A DNA stretch of 64,000 nucleotides from Paenibacillus turpanensis. GTDB taxonomy: Bacteria > Bacillota > Bacilli > Paenibacillales > YIM-B00363. Position 1 is the stretch's first letter; every line of letters starts with the position of its first letter. The DNA is taken from NCBI RefSeq assembly GCF_011421635.1, contig NZ_WTLI01000004.1:180268-244267 (forward strand), written 5' to 3'. This document shows, in pieces, positions 8,460 through 16,612 of this stretch. The position numbers and the translations under genes were made by a program. Under the pieces are notes generated by a model. It ran no database searches. It saw nothing but the letters and a program-made list of their open reading frames with translations, and had not been told where the DNA came from.

Positions 8460-9724
8460 TGTTCCGCCGGCTTCGCAATCGATTCCTCATTGTTAATCTG
8501 GTCATCATCTCGGTGATGATGCTGCTGGCGTTTGCTTCGATCTATTTGATTACCTATCAAAATGTTCGCAGTGACATTGATATGGAGCTCCGCCGCAGCG
8601 TCGAAATGTACAATAAGCCCGCCGGTCGTCCCGATAAATTCCGATCCGGCCTGGAAGGCGATGGACCGCCCGGAGGAGGCGGCGGACCGCCATCGGAACG
8701 ATCGGTTTCCTTTGCAGTTCAGACCGATCTGGACGGGAATATCCTCTCCGTCAACTCTCGTTACGATATGGAGCAGCAGTATTGTGAGCAAGCCGTACAG
8801 GCCGTGATTGAAAAGCGGCAGGACCGCGGTCAGCTCAAGCTCGAGGATTATTATTGGGCCTATACCTATCAGCCTACCCCGCAGGGGTCGCTCTATATCT
8901 TCCTTGATGTGTCGGACCGTCAAGACTTTCTCAACAATCTGGTCATCACCTTTGCTGCCGTCGGACTAATTATGCTGTTCATTATCTTTTTCATCAGCCG
9001 CTACTTTGCCAATCGTTCCATCGCTCCGGTCAAGGAGGCTTTTGATAAACAAAAGCAGTTTATTGCCGATGCCTCGCATGAGCTGAAAACGCCGCTCGCC
9101 ATTATCAATACAAACGCGGATGTCCTGCTGGCGAACAGTGAGGATACGATTCGGAGCCAGTCCAAGTGGCTGCAGTATATCAAGTCGGAAACGGAGCGCA
9201 TGACCAAGCTGACCAACGACCTGCTCTACTTAACGGAGCTGGATGACTCCCGGATTGAGATGCTGCACAGCGCTTTTCCACTCAGCGAAGCGGTTGAAGA
9301 TGTGATTCTGACGATGGAAGCCGTCATCTTCGAAAAGCAGCTTACGCTCAGCTATGATATCGAGCCGGGGCTCTCCGTTCACGGGAGCAGCGAGCAAATC
9401 AAGCAAGTCATCATGATTTTGCTCGATAACGCAATTAAATACACGAATTCGTCCGGCACGATTGATGTGCAATTGAAGAAGCGCCATCATGAAGCGCTGC
9501 TTACGGTGACGAACAGCGGCGAGGGAATTGCTCCCGAGCATTTGGAGCGGATCTTTGACCGGTTTTACCGGTCTGATCCTTCGCGGGCGCGCAAGCTGGG
9601 CGGCTACGGTCTCGGCCTTGCAATCGCCAAGGCGATGATCGAGCAGCATAAAGGGAAAATCTCGTGCAGGAGTACAGTCGGCGACCAGACGACATTTACC
9701 GTGCAGCTGCCCTTGAAGAGCTAA
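8459..9724 (+). CDS. Membrane sensor histidine kinase, partner of the upstream regulator
   Basis: 421 residues. TM1 lies at about 9-32, an extracytoplasmic sensor loop at about 33-160 and TM2 at about 161-184. HisKA has the phospho-site H207 in FIADASHELKTPLA, and the ATPase domain has the N-box LLDNAIKY, DRFYRSD and GYGLGLAIAK. The sensor loop carries an unusual Gly/Pro run (GDGPPGGGGGPPSE, residues 67-80), reminiscent of the Gly-rich tail of the DUF4353 protein across the divergent promoter. Signal unknown. Confidence 0.92.
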   Translation: MFRRLRNRFLIVNLVIISVMMLLAFASIYLITYQNVRSDIDMELRRSVEMYNKPAGRPDKFRSGLEGDGPPGGGGGPPSERSVSFAVQTDLDGNILSVNSRYDMEQQYCEQAVQAVIEKRQDRGQLKLEDYYWAYTYQPTPQGSLYIFLDVSDRQDFLNNLVITFAAVGLIMLFIIFFISRYFANRSIAPVKEAFDKQKQFIADASHELKTPLAIINTNADVLLANSEDTIRSQSKWLQYIKSETERMTKLTNDLLYLTELDDSRIEMLHSAFPLSEAVEDVILTMEAVIFEKQLTLSYDIEPGLSVHGSSEQIKQVIMILLDNAIKYTNSSGTIDVQLKKRHHEALLTVTNSGEGIAPEHLERIFDRFYRSDPSRARKLGGYGLGLAIAKAMIEQHKGKISCRSTVGDQTTFTVQLPLKS

Positions 9725-9759
9725 AGCACAAGGAATGATGCCACGCGAATAGAGGAAGG

Positions 9760-9780
9760 GCCCGGGACAAAAACCCGGGC
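9760..9780 (+). terminator. Terminator after the two-component operon
   Basis: GCCCGGG-ACAAAAA-CCCGGGC, a perfect 7-bp GC stem followed by TCTATTTC. The U-tract is weak, so termination may be partial. Confidence 0.55.
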
Positions 9781-9874
9781 TCTATTTCGCATGTTCAGGC
9801 CAGCCCCGTCTTTTTCGGTTGGGCCTGCTTGTATCGGTCGGCGGAGGATCATGATCTCCTCTGGAAAATATAGG

Positions 9875-9906
9875 TTGACGGTTATGATTTACATTTGTTA
9901 TAGTTA
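9875..9906 (+). promoter_or_regulatory. blaI-type promoter with operator 1
   Basis: TTGACG (9875-9880), 17 bases, then TTATAG. The sequence TTACATTTGTTATAGTTA (9889-9906) covers the -10 region and contains the TACA...TGT core typical of BlaI/MecI operators. A near-copy follows 33 bp downstream. Confidence 0.7.
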
Positions 9907-9921
9907 GCTCGCCGGCAACTT

Positions 9922-9939
9922 TTACATTTGTAATAGTTA
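9922..9939 (+). promoter_or_regulatory. BlaI-type operator 2
   Basis: TTACATTTGTAATAGTTA, identical to operator 1 at 17 of 18 positions and containing the palindromic core TTACATTTGTAA. Spacing of three helical turns from operator 1 suits two repressor dimers on one DNA face. Confidence 0.7.
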
Positions 9940-9967
9940 ATAATCCATGGAATAGAGGTTATGTGCA

Positions 9968-10357
9968 ATGAATCAGCTCCCGAAAATCTCCGAATCGGAA
10001 TGGGAAATCATGAAAGTCATCTGGAAGCATCATCCGATTAGCGCGGAACAGATCATGCCCCATCTTTCCGATCAAATGGAATGGAGTGAACCGACGGTTC
10101 GAACCTTCCTCAACCGACTTCTCAAGAAGAATGCGATCGGTTATGAAAAGTCGAGACGAAGCTACCTTTACTATCCTTTGGTCTCCGAAAGCGATTGTGT
10201 GAAAGCCGAGAGCAGATCGTTTCTGCAGAGAGTGTTTAACGGGGCTGCAGATTTAATGGTTTCCAATTTCATAAAGGAAGCCCAGCTTTCGGACAAGGAA
10301 ATCGAACAGCTGAAAAAGATTTTGGAGGAGAAGCAGGGGAAGGAAAAGCAATCCTAA
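9968..10357 (+). CDS. BlaI/MecI-family transcriptional repressor
   Basis: 129 residues with the family winged helix: ISESEWEIMKVIWKHHPISAEQIMPHL, then WSEPTVRTFLNRLLKKNAIGYEK and the YYPLVSESD strand, followed by a helical dimer region. Proteins of this family repress their own operon and are cut or displaced when the partner M56 protease senses a signal. The M56 gene follows after 53 bases and the two operator copies lie directly upstream. No beta-lactamase gene is nearby, so the target may be the operon itself or genes elsewhere. Confidence 0.92.
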   Translation: MNQLPKISESEWEIMKVIWKHHPISAEQIMPHLSDQMEWSEPTVRTFLNRLLKKNAIGYEKSRRSYLYYPLVSESDCVKAESRSFLQRVFNGAADLMVSNFIKEAQLSDKEIEQLKKILEEKQGKEKQS

Positions 10358-10410
10358 CCATGACCCTATGTGTGAAACGTCGGGCTATGCTCCTGTTGTG
10401 AGGTAATCGA

Positions 10411-12675
10411 ATGGACATCGTGGTTCGTATGTTTGAATGGTTTCTATACTCTACCTTAGCGGCCAGCGCCATCATCGTTCTCGTGCTCGCTGTCCAGGCA
10501 CTTTTTCGTCGGCGGCTGGGTCCGCGTCTCTCGCACGGCCTATGGCTTCTCGTGCTGCTGCGTCTGCTTTTTCCCGTTTTCCCGGATAGCCCTGTGAGTG
10601 TGTTCCAGCTGCTCCCTTATGCTTCCGATGCTGTGCGTTCTATAGGATACCTCATATCACCTGAGGAAGCCGCCCGTTCTACCGGACCATCGGACTTCAC
10701 CCTCATTCCTGAAGTGGAGGGGTTAACGCCGATCCAGAGACCGAAGCTTCAAGACAGCGACATCAAATTGAACCTATCTGCGGATGAATATAAAACGGAA
10801 AACTCTGTAACGAGTCCCCCTCCACTCGTCTTGCGGATTTCCTCTATGGTTTGGGCGGCAGGAGTCCTTATAACAGCACTTCTCTTCATCACAACGCTCT
10901 TGCTTGTTCGAGCACGGGTCAAACGGCTTCATCGGGTGATCGACCCATACGTTCTTCACATGTTGGAGGACTGCCGGAAGAAACTCGGTCTGAGGCAAAA
11001 AGTCCAGCTGTATACCGGGGCTGATGAAAGAGGCCCTTATACTGCCGGCCTGCTTCGTCCTTACATCTACGTGCCCGAATCCTTGTGTAAGAACGATGCT
11101 GCCTCGGAGCTTGTCCATATTTTACTGCATGAGCTTGCGCATATTCGCCGCAAGGATGCGATCTGGAATGCAGCCGGATTCGCCGCCCTCGCTCTTCATT
11201 GGATGAATCCGCTCGTTTGGTTTGCGGTAAATAAAATGAAGGCCGACCGGGAGCTTGCTTGCGATGCATGCGTTCTAGAGGTGCTGCACGATCAAGACGC
11301 CGTTTCCTATGGCTATACGGTGATCGGCGGTTTGCAGCAGTTCACGGCCAAGCGCAAGCAGCCTTTGGCTAATTATTTCCTTGGGCTCCATACCCCCCAT
11401 CAACACAAAAGGAGAATACAAATGATCGCTTCTTATAAAAAAGGTGCCTATCAGCTGTCCGTATCCGCGGTGATTATCGCGGCCGTCCTGGGCGTAACCA
11501 CCCTTACCAATGCCAGCATGGACGGCACAGCTCGCGAATCCGGCGGAATTCAAGCCCCGTACACGCTTGCTGCTGGCAGCAGTGCTTGGGAGAATTGGTC
11601 GGACCCGTCATCATTCCGGGTGTACAATAACCTGGAGAAAGCGGTCCAAATGGCCGAATTTCCATTTCAAGTCCCGGCGGCTCTCCCTGCCGGTTACACG
11701 TTTGCCGAGGCTCAGCTTACTCCAAAGGAATTCGCCGGTGAACGCCGTACCCAGATTAGCATTCGGTTTGAGAAACGAATTGATAACACGATCCATGGAT
11801 ACTTTGACCTGACCGCATGGTCCGGCAGCGAAATCCCGCTCGCTGATGCTCTGGCAGAGCTCGAGAAAAAGGAGGAGCGGCTCTCCGAAGCAAAACCGGT
11901 GCTCAGCTCTGAAGTCGTGTCCTTATCGGGCAAAGATGCCTTAAAGGTTACGATACAAAAACACAATTCCGAAATGCTAACCTACCTTTGGCAGCATGCC
12001 GGAGTTCTGTATCAGTTGGAAGGAAGAGAGTCTCTGTCGAACAGCGAACTGCTCGCTCTCATTGGTGCCATGAAATCACCGGATGACGCAAAGATACAAA
12101 GCTACATCAATCCGAGCCTGGATTATGTCAGCCTTTATGATTCCGACGACCTGAAACGAAATGCGCTGCTCTTCGGTCTAGAACCCAAATTTCCTCTGCT
12201 CCTCGCCGGGAAATATAAGCTTGCCAGTGCCTCCTTCGGCGGACCGGCCAATTTCAGCTACCCGACTGAAAGCGCAGAAGGCATCAGCAGCCATGTCTTG
12301 AGCACTCACTACCAGTCCGCGGCGAAATCTCCCAATACGGCCGATTCTAAGGATGCTTTAAGCTTTACCCTTTTGCAGGTGAAAGACCATACGATTCTCC
12401 CTAAGATGGCCGCTGACGGCTTCGCCTCCTTATGGCGCATCGACGGCCAAATGTTCAAGGCCCCCGTAACTCGAATCGAGGTTGCCGGAACGGAGGTTTT
12501 CCAGACTCATCCCTATAAGATTGATGGAGAGTTAAGTCCGCCGGAGGAATCCGATTTTATCAGCTATTTCTGGAAGGAAAACGAAATTTGCTATCAAATT
12601 CGATTCAAAGCATCCGATCTTCCCGTACGAGAACTGATCGAAGCGGTGATGAAGGAAAAACCGATCGAGCTCTAA
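10411..12675 (+). CDS. M56 (BlaR1-type) membrane metalloprotease with DUF4367-like C-terminal region
   Basis: 754 residues. N-terminal membrane helices (about 12-32 and 43-56) are followed by a helix near 146-166 and the gluzincin motif HELAH (H240, E241, H244) with the downstream acidic helix KADRELACD supplying the third ligand. Another membrane helix lies near residue 350. The outer part is not a penicillin-binding domain: there is no SxxK-type sensor. Instead it shows repeated PAGYTF... and YLWQHAGVLYQLEG segments resembling DUF4367. So it probably senses something other than beta-lactams and cleaves the upstream BlaI-like repressor. Confidence 0.88.
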   Translation: MDIVVRMFEWFLYSTLAASAIIVLVLAVQALFRRRLGPRLSHGLWLLVLLRLLFPVFPDSPVSVFQLLPYASDAVRSIGYLISPEEAARSTGPSDFTLIPEVEGLTPIQRPKLQDSDIKLNLSADEYKTENSVTSPPPLVLRISSMVWAAGVLITALLFITTLLLVRARVKRLHRVIDPYVLHMLEDCRKKLGLRQKVQLYTGADERGPYTAGLLRPYIYVPESLCKNDAASELVHILLHELAHIRRKDAIWNAAGFAALALHWMNPLVWFAVNKMKADRELACDACVLEVLHDQDAVSYGYTVIGGLQQFTAKRKQPLANYFLGLHTPHQHKRRIQMIASYKKGAYQLSVSAVIIAAVLGVTTLTNASMDGTARESGGIQAPYTLAAGSSAWENWSDPSSFRVYNNLEKAVQMAEFPFQVPAALPAGYTFAEAQLTPKEFAGERRTQISIRFEKRIDNTIHGYFDLTAWSGSEIPLADALAELEKKEERLSEAKPVLSSEVVSLSGKDALKVTIQKHNSEMLTYLWQHAGVLYQLEGRESLSNSELLALIGAMKSPDDAKIQSYINPSLDYVSLYDSDDLKRNALLFGLEPKFPLLLAGKYKLASASFGGPANFSYPTESAEGISSHVLSTHYQSAAKSPNTADSKDALSFTLLQVKDHTILPKMAADGFASLWRIDGQMFKAPVTRIEVAGTEVFQTHPYKIDGELSPPEESDFISYFWKENEICYQIRFKASDLPVRELIEAVMKEKPIEL

Positions 12676-12701
12676 GTCCCACGGCAATACAAACTCAAAA
12701 A

Positions 12702-12744
12702 AAAGCTGCGGCAGGTTCATCTTTCACCCCCTGCTCGCAGCTTT
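12702..12744 (-). terminator. Terminator of the MEDS kinase gene
   Basis: AAAGCTGCG and CGCAGCTTT pair, extended by CAGG/CCTG. The minus strand continues into an eight-T run. It may also stop plus-strand transcription from the M56 gene. Confidence 0.75.
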
Positions 12745-12781
12745 CCTATTTCCAATGTGAGTCTGCCATTCGATCCGCTCC

Positions 12782-14497
12782 CTATGCAGGAAGTGTGATC
12801 GTAAAGGTCGTGCCCCGGCCAACTTCGCTATCAATCCGAATCGTCCCGCCATGGCTCTCAATAATTTGATAGCAGACCATTAGACCGATTCCCGTCCCCT
12901 TCTCTTTCGTCGTGTAGAACGGCTCCCCGATTTTTTCGATCAGCTCCTGCGGAATGCCGCTGCCTTGATCGATGACCTCGATTTGAATATATTTTTCACT
13001 TCCCGTAACGTTAATGACAATGTCTCCGCCCTGCTTCATCGCTTCAATTGCATTTTTGATCAGGTTAATAAACACCTGCTTCATTTTCGTCGCTTCACAG
13101 TGTATATAAAGCTGCTCCCTATCCGTCTGAACGATAATCTCAATATTTTTCATGACGGACTGGGAGGAGAGCAGGATTTGAACCTCCCGAATCAATTGGA
13201 CCATATCATGCCGCTTGCGGTTTTCCGAGTGCGGCTTAGCCAGTGTTAACAGCTCACTGGATATTTGCTCGATTCGCGAAAGCTCTTCGTCAATCACCTG
13301 ATAGTAGAGCTCTTTCCCGCCGCCCATCCCTTTTAACATATGAAAAAAGCCCTTTATCGCAGTCAACGGATTACGCAGCTCGTGGGCAATGCTCGCGGCT
13401 AACAGCCCGGCAATGTTCATTTTTTCCGATCGGATGATCAGCCCCTCATTTTCTTTCTCCCGCGTAATATCAACGAAAGAATGCAGGCTGGCCGGCTCGG
13501 CTTCAAACAGGATATCGATCGATTTCACGACATAATGCTTCTTTTTTTCGTTATGCAAAATACACTGATGCTCTTGAAGCTGGGATGTGGAGGATTCAAT
13601 TCGGCTTCTTTCGTAGGTCTCAAAAAACGGCTTCAAAACCGTTTCCTCAACCGATTTCTGATCACGGATCGCAAACTGTTCCTGCGCAAGATCATTGCAG
13701 TACAAAATGTCAGTGCCCCGTCTAATGAGGATCGGGATGGGAAGCTCCTTCATCAAGGTGCGCAGCCGGAGTTCACTTTGCTCGATGACCTGATTTTTTA
13801 ACTTCACCGTTTGGTTTTCTACAGCGAGCTGGTTGTTCTCATCCTTCAGCAATTGATTTTGCCGCTCCATTTGTTGGAGCCGATCAAATTCATCCAAAGA
13901 TAACGGCTGGTGATGCTCCCGATTGTAGAAAGGGGAATCGCAGCACTGCTCATCGGTCATAAGATAGGTATGTGTCTTTAACAGCTCATTCTGTATGTAC
14001 GACGGTGTTATGAACGCATCGTAGGCGCACACCGAGATCATCTGTTGATCAAGGATATAGTCGTTACAGTTTCGTTCATAGTCCATCAGCCGCTCCAGCA
14101 TGGAGAGATCAGTAACTATAGGAAGGTACCCCCATGTGTACACCTGTCTTCCCTGTTCCAGATGAGGCTGCACGATGCTTGTTAACGTATTTCCGGCGCC
14201 CGTCGCATCGAGCTGCTGTTGATCGTCCAGATAGAATTCGGCGGCTTCTACAAATGTAACCTGTTCCAGTTGTTCCTTCGAAACCCTTTTGGCCCTAAGC
14301 TCCTCGCGAAGCTTGATGATCCGTTCCTCAGTCTCTGCGACGATCACAGCGGCATCGTGACGGATCCCTTCATAGATAAAGCTGGCGGCGTTGTTTATAT
14401 ACTTTCGATTATCTGAAAACATATACAAGACATGAACTCCGCCCTGCGGCACATGAGAATCATCAAAGAATGGAAGCACTAAGTGTGTACCGGGCAT
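12782..14497 (-). CDS. Orphan histidine kinase with MEDS sensor and PAS domain
   Basis: 571 residues, no membrane helices. Residues about 18-180 resemble the MEDS (DcmR-type) sensory domain (HVLYMFSDNRKYINNAASFIYEGIRHDAAVIV...). A coiled coil covers about 205-245 and a PAS-like domain about 245-345. HisKA follows with H372 in ASIAHELRNPLTAIKGF, then a GHKL ATPase with NLIKNAIEAM, DQGSGIP and GTGIGLMVC. The catalytic half is of the sporulation-kinase/PAS-kinase type found in Bacillales, and no response regulator is adjacent, which is typical of kinases feeding a phosphorelay to Spo0F. GAGGGGA precedes the ATG. Confidence 0.88.
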   Translation of the reverse strand: MPGTHLVLPFFDDSHVPQGGVHVLYMFSDNRKYINNAASFIYEGIRHDAAVIVAETEERIIKLREELRAKRVSKEQLEQVTFVEAAEFYLDDQQQLDATGAGNTLTSIVQPHLEQGRQVYTWGYLPIVTDLSMLERLMDYERNCNDYILDQQMISVCAYDAFITPSYIQNELLKTHTYLMTDEQCCDSPFYNREHHQPLSLDEFDRLQQMERQNQLLKDENNQLAVENQTVKLKNQVIEQSELRLRTLMKELPIPILIRRGTDILYCNDLAQEQFAIRDQKSVEETVLKPFFETYERSRIESSTSQLQEHQCILHNEKKKHYVVKSIDILFEAEPASLHSFVDITREKENEGLIIRSEKMNIAGLLAASIAHELRNPLTAIKGFFHMLKGMGGGKELYYQVIDEELSRIEQISSELLTLAKPHSENRKRHDMVQLIREVQILLSSQSVMKNIEIIVQTDREQLYIHCEATKMKQVFINLIKNAIEAMKQGGDIVINVTGSEKYIQIEVIDQGSGIPQELIEKIGEPFYTTKEKGTGIGLMVCYQIIESHGGTIRIDSEVGRGTTFTITLPA

Positions 14498-14615
14498 GAA
14501 GTCCCCTCGATTCCTGAAGTAAAATCATCGCGTACAATAAAATGATACTATCATTTCCCTTTGTTATAAATGCTTTTTTGCGAGCTGGGCAAAAATACCA
14601 AGGAAAAATCGCAAA

Positions 14616-14647
14616 CAAAAAAAAAAGAAAGACGTTCATCGCCTTTC
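14616..14647 (-). terminator. Terminator of the alpha/beta hydrolase gene
   Basis: On the minus strand GAAAGGCG-ATGAA-CGTCTTTC forms an eight-pair stem with one G-U pair, followed by about eleven T. Confidence 0.85.
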
Positions 14648-14664
14648 CTTACATCTAGTACAAT

Positions 14665-15561
14665 TTAGTTGTCTCCTCTATCATCTTCCACCCTATCGAT
14701 AAAGGATTTTGCTGCTGCCCCCGCTTCTTGAGGCTTTTGCATCCATACATAAGCGTGTAGCGATTCAGGGATTCGCAATACCTCATAAGACGGTACCAGG
14801 GTTGCAAAATGCTTCATACTCGCACGAATTTGTTCGTTGCTCCATTCCTCTTCACTCGGAAGAAACAGCACCGGACACTTCAATTTTTGATAATAGTCCT
14901 CAAACCGCAGCTCCCAGTACTTTTCGATATATTCCGTCCTTACCCGATTCGAATAATGACTCGTAAAGCTTCCGTCTGCGGCTTCCATTGCCGTACTGTC
15001 CACAAAAGCGGCAACCTGCTCGTTCCAAAGGCCCTGCTGCTCAAAAGGAGCGCGGGCTTGCATTACGAATTCCTCTTTCGTCCTGCAGACCGGTACCTGT
15101 CTTTTCGAAAGCTCTACTTTCATTTCCGCTTTTTTATTTGCGTTCTCCTCCGCACTGCCGTTAAACATTCCCCACTCCCCGAACTCATTGTAAAGTGCCC
15201 CTTCACAAATGAAGGAATCGATGAGCTTTGGATGTGAAGCGGCAAGACTGAGGCCGACCTCCGCTCCCATCGAGCTGCCCACGATATGGCATCGTTCGAT
15301 ATTCAGCTTCGTAAGCAGCAAATACACATCATGCGCCATATCGTCGATATGGTAACCGGTATCCGGTTTATCGGAGCGTCCATGACCTCGCAGGTCAGGC
15401 GCAATAATCCGATAATCGGCGGCGAATTGCGGCAGGATTCCATGCCACATGTCGCTGGTTCCCCCGCTAAAATGGAGAAACAGCACCGCGGGCTTGTCCC
15501 CCTCCGAATGTTTCACATGTAACTGAATCGAATTGGGAAGCAATATGCGTTGTTCTTTCAT
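14665..15561 (-). CDS. Alpha/beta-hydrolase fold protein
   Basis: About 298 residues with the oxyanion strand VLFLHFSGGTSDMW, the segment DLRGHGRSDKP, nucleophile elbow GSSMGAE (catalytic Ser), a C-terminal acidic region after CPVLFLPSEEE, and a catalytic His in PESLHAYVW. A cap domain lies between. Substrate cannot be predicted. The gene stands alone between two terminators, divergent from nothing and probably cytosolic, with no signal peptide. Confidence 0.85.
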   Translation of the reverse strand: MKEQRILLPNSIQLHVKHSEGDKPAVLFLHFSGGTSDMWHGILPQFAADYRIIAPDLRGHGRSDKPDTGYHIDDMAHDVYLLLTKLNIERCHIVGSSMGAEVGLSLAASHPKLIDSFICEGALYNEFGEWGMFNGSAEENANKKAEMKVELSKRQVPVCRTKEEFVMQARAPFEQQGLWNEQVAAFVDSTAMEAADGSFTSHYSNRVRTEYIEKYWELRFEDYYQKLKCPVLFLPSEEEWSNEQIRASMKHFATLVPSYEVLRIPESLHAYVWMQKPQEAGAAAKSFIDRVEDDRGDN

Positions 15562-15652
15562 TGAAAATCTCTCCTGCGCGTCATGTCATTGCCTTGCTAT
15601 TATACTTTCTAATTCGGAACAGATGAAAGGGGATTCCGTGCCAAGCACAAAA

Positions 15653-15694
15653 AGCCTTACTTCAGCAAGCATGAAAAGTGCTGAGCGTAAGGCT
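15653..15694. terminator. Bidirectional hairpin between hydrolase and nuclease genes
   Basis: AGCCTTAC pairs with GTAAGGCT, and an inner CAGCA/TGCTG pair closes the loop. An A-run precedes and a T-rich stretch follows. Confidence 0.5.
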
Positions 15695-15745
15695 GGTTTG
15701 TTACAGGCTTCCCTCAAGGGAGCTTTCACGGCTGTATACTTTCAC

Positions 15746-16447
15746 TTAAAGCTGATATCCTGCTGCCTGGAGATCTTCCTTCTTCATGAAAAAGACCCGC
15801 TTCTCCACCGGGATCTGTTGATATTGGCTTGGTTTCACCGCTTTTTTGGTCTCGTAGTCACCCACAAATTTGGTGGGCTTTTCATTCCGGACTCGCATTC
15901 GGAATTCAAACGGAAGCTCCTTCAACGGGTTGGCCGGATTCCAAATCCCAAGCTTCGCATCGCGTGCTTCCTTCAGCACCCCTTGATAATCCTTAAAGTA
16001 GGTTAGATTAGGCCAGATGAAATACGTAGCGGCCAATCCTTGAGCAACCAAATCGCGATTCACGTTCAAGCCATTCTTAAACACGTGAGCAAGCAAACGG
16101 TTGTAGGCATCCTTAGCCTCTTTCCCCGTTTGAAGCTGAATCTTCGTGCCTGCGGGAAGAAGTCCTTTCAGGTAGGCTGTGGCCCTTTCCGCATGCTCTC
16201 CTTGGCTTTTGCCGTTAAAATTGGTTTCTGGCGTATCAATAGACACCAGCCGCACCTTCTTCGTCCCCAACACTTCCTCCTGAAGCCGGATCGTATCGCC
16301 ATCGACAACTTCAGCCACAACCGCATCATAAACCGTTTGCGGCTCATCGGCCGAAACAGGCAGAGCATTGAACCACCCAAACAGGATTAGCGCGACTGCT
16401 AGGATCGTGACCAGCCAGCGCTGCACAGAACTTCTTTTCGTAAACAC
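15746..16447 (-). CDS. Secreted thermonuclease (staphylococcal nuclease homologue)
   Basis: 233 residues beginning with a GTG, ten bases after AGGAGGT. A signal peptide (WLVTILAVALILFGWFNALPVSA) leads to an SNase domain: VDGDTIRL, then VRLVSIDTPET carrying the catalytic Arg and metal Asp, GEHAERATAYLKGLL, and KDAYNRLLAHVF with the second catalytic Arg. The domain ends near ARDAKLGIWNP. A basic C-terminal extension of about 55 residues (FEFRMRVRNEKPTKFVGDYETKK...) is not part of the nuclease fold and may bind the cell wall or DNA. Probably degrades extracellular nucleic acid with Ca2+. Confidence 0.92.
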   Translation of the reverse strand: MFTKRSSVQRWLVTILAVALILFGWFNALPVSADEPQTVYDAVVAEVVDGDTIRLQEEVLGTKKVRLVSIDTPETNFNGKSQGEHAERATAYLKGLLPAGTKIQLQTGKEAKDAYNRLLAHVFKNGLNVNRDLVAQGLAATYFIWPNLTYFKDYQGVLKEARDAKLGIWNPANPLKELPFEFRMRVRNEKPTKFVGDYETKKAVKPSQYQQIPVEKRVFFMKKEDLQAAGYQL

Positions 16448-16612
16448 GTTACATTCTACCTCCTAAAACTGTTTTATTTGTAAACTTCATCCACTATGTT
16501 GTCCGTGTCATTCCTTTTTATCCGAAGCAGTATAGATCCATTTTAAATTCCCTCGAGGCTCTATAAATAGGAAAGTTGGTTTAGCTTCTCAGCATACGTT
16601 TTTGAAGAAGGC

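Noticed and set aside
8456..8923. 155-codon minus-strand ORF
   Set aside because: Antisense to the sensor kinase; no ribosome binding site or domain.
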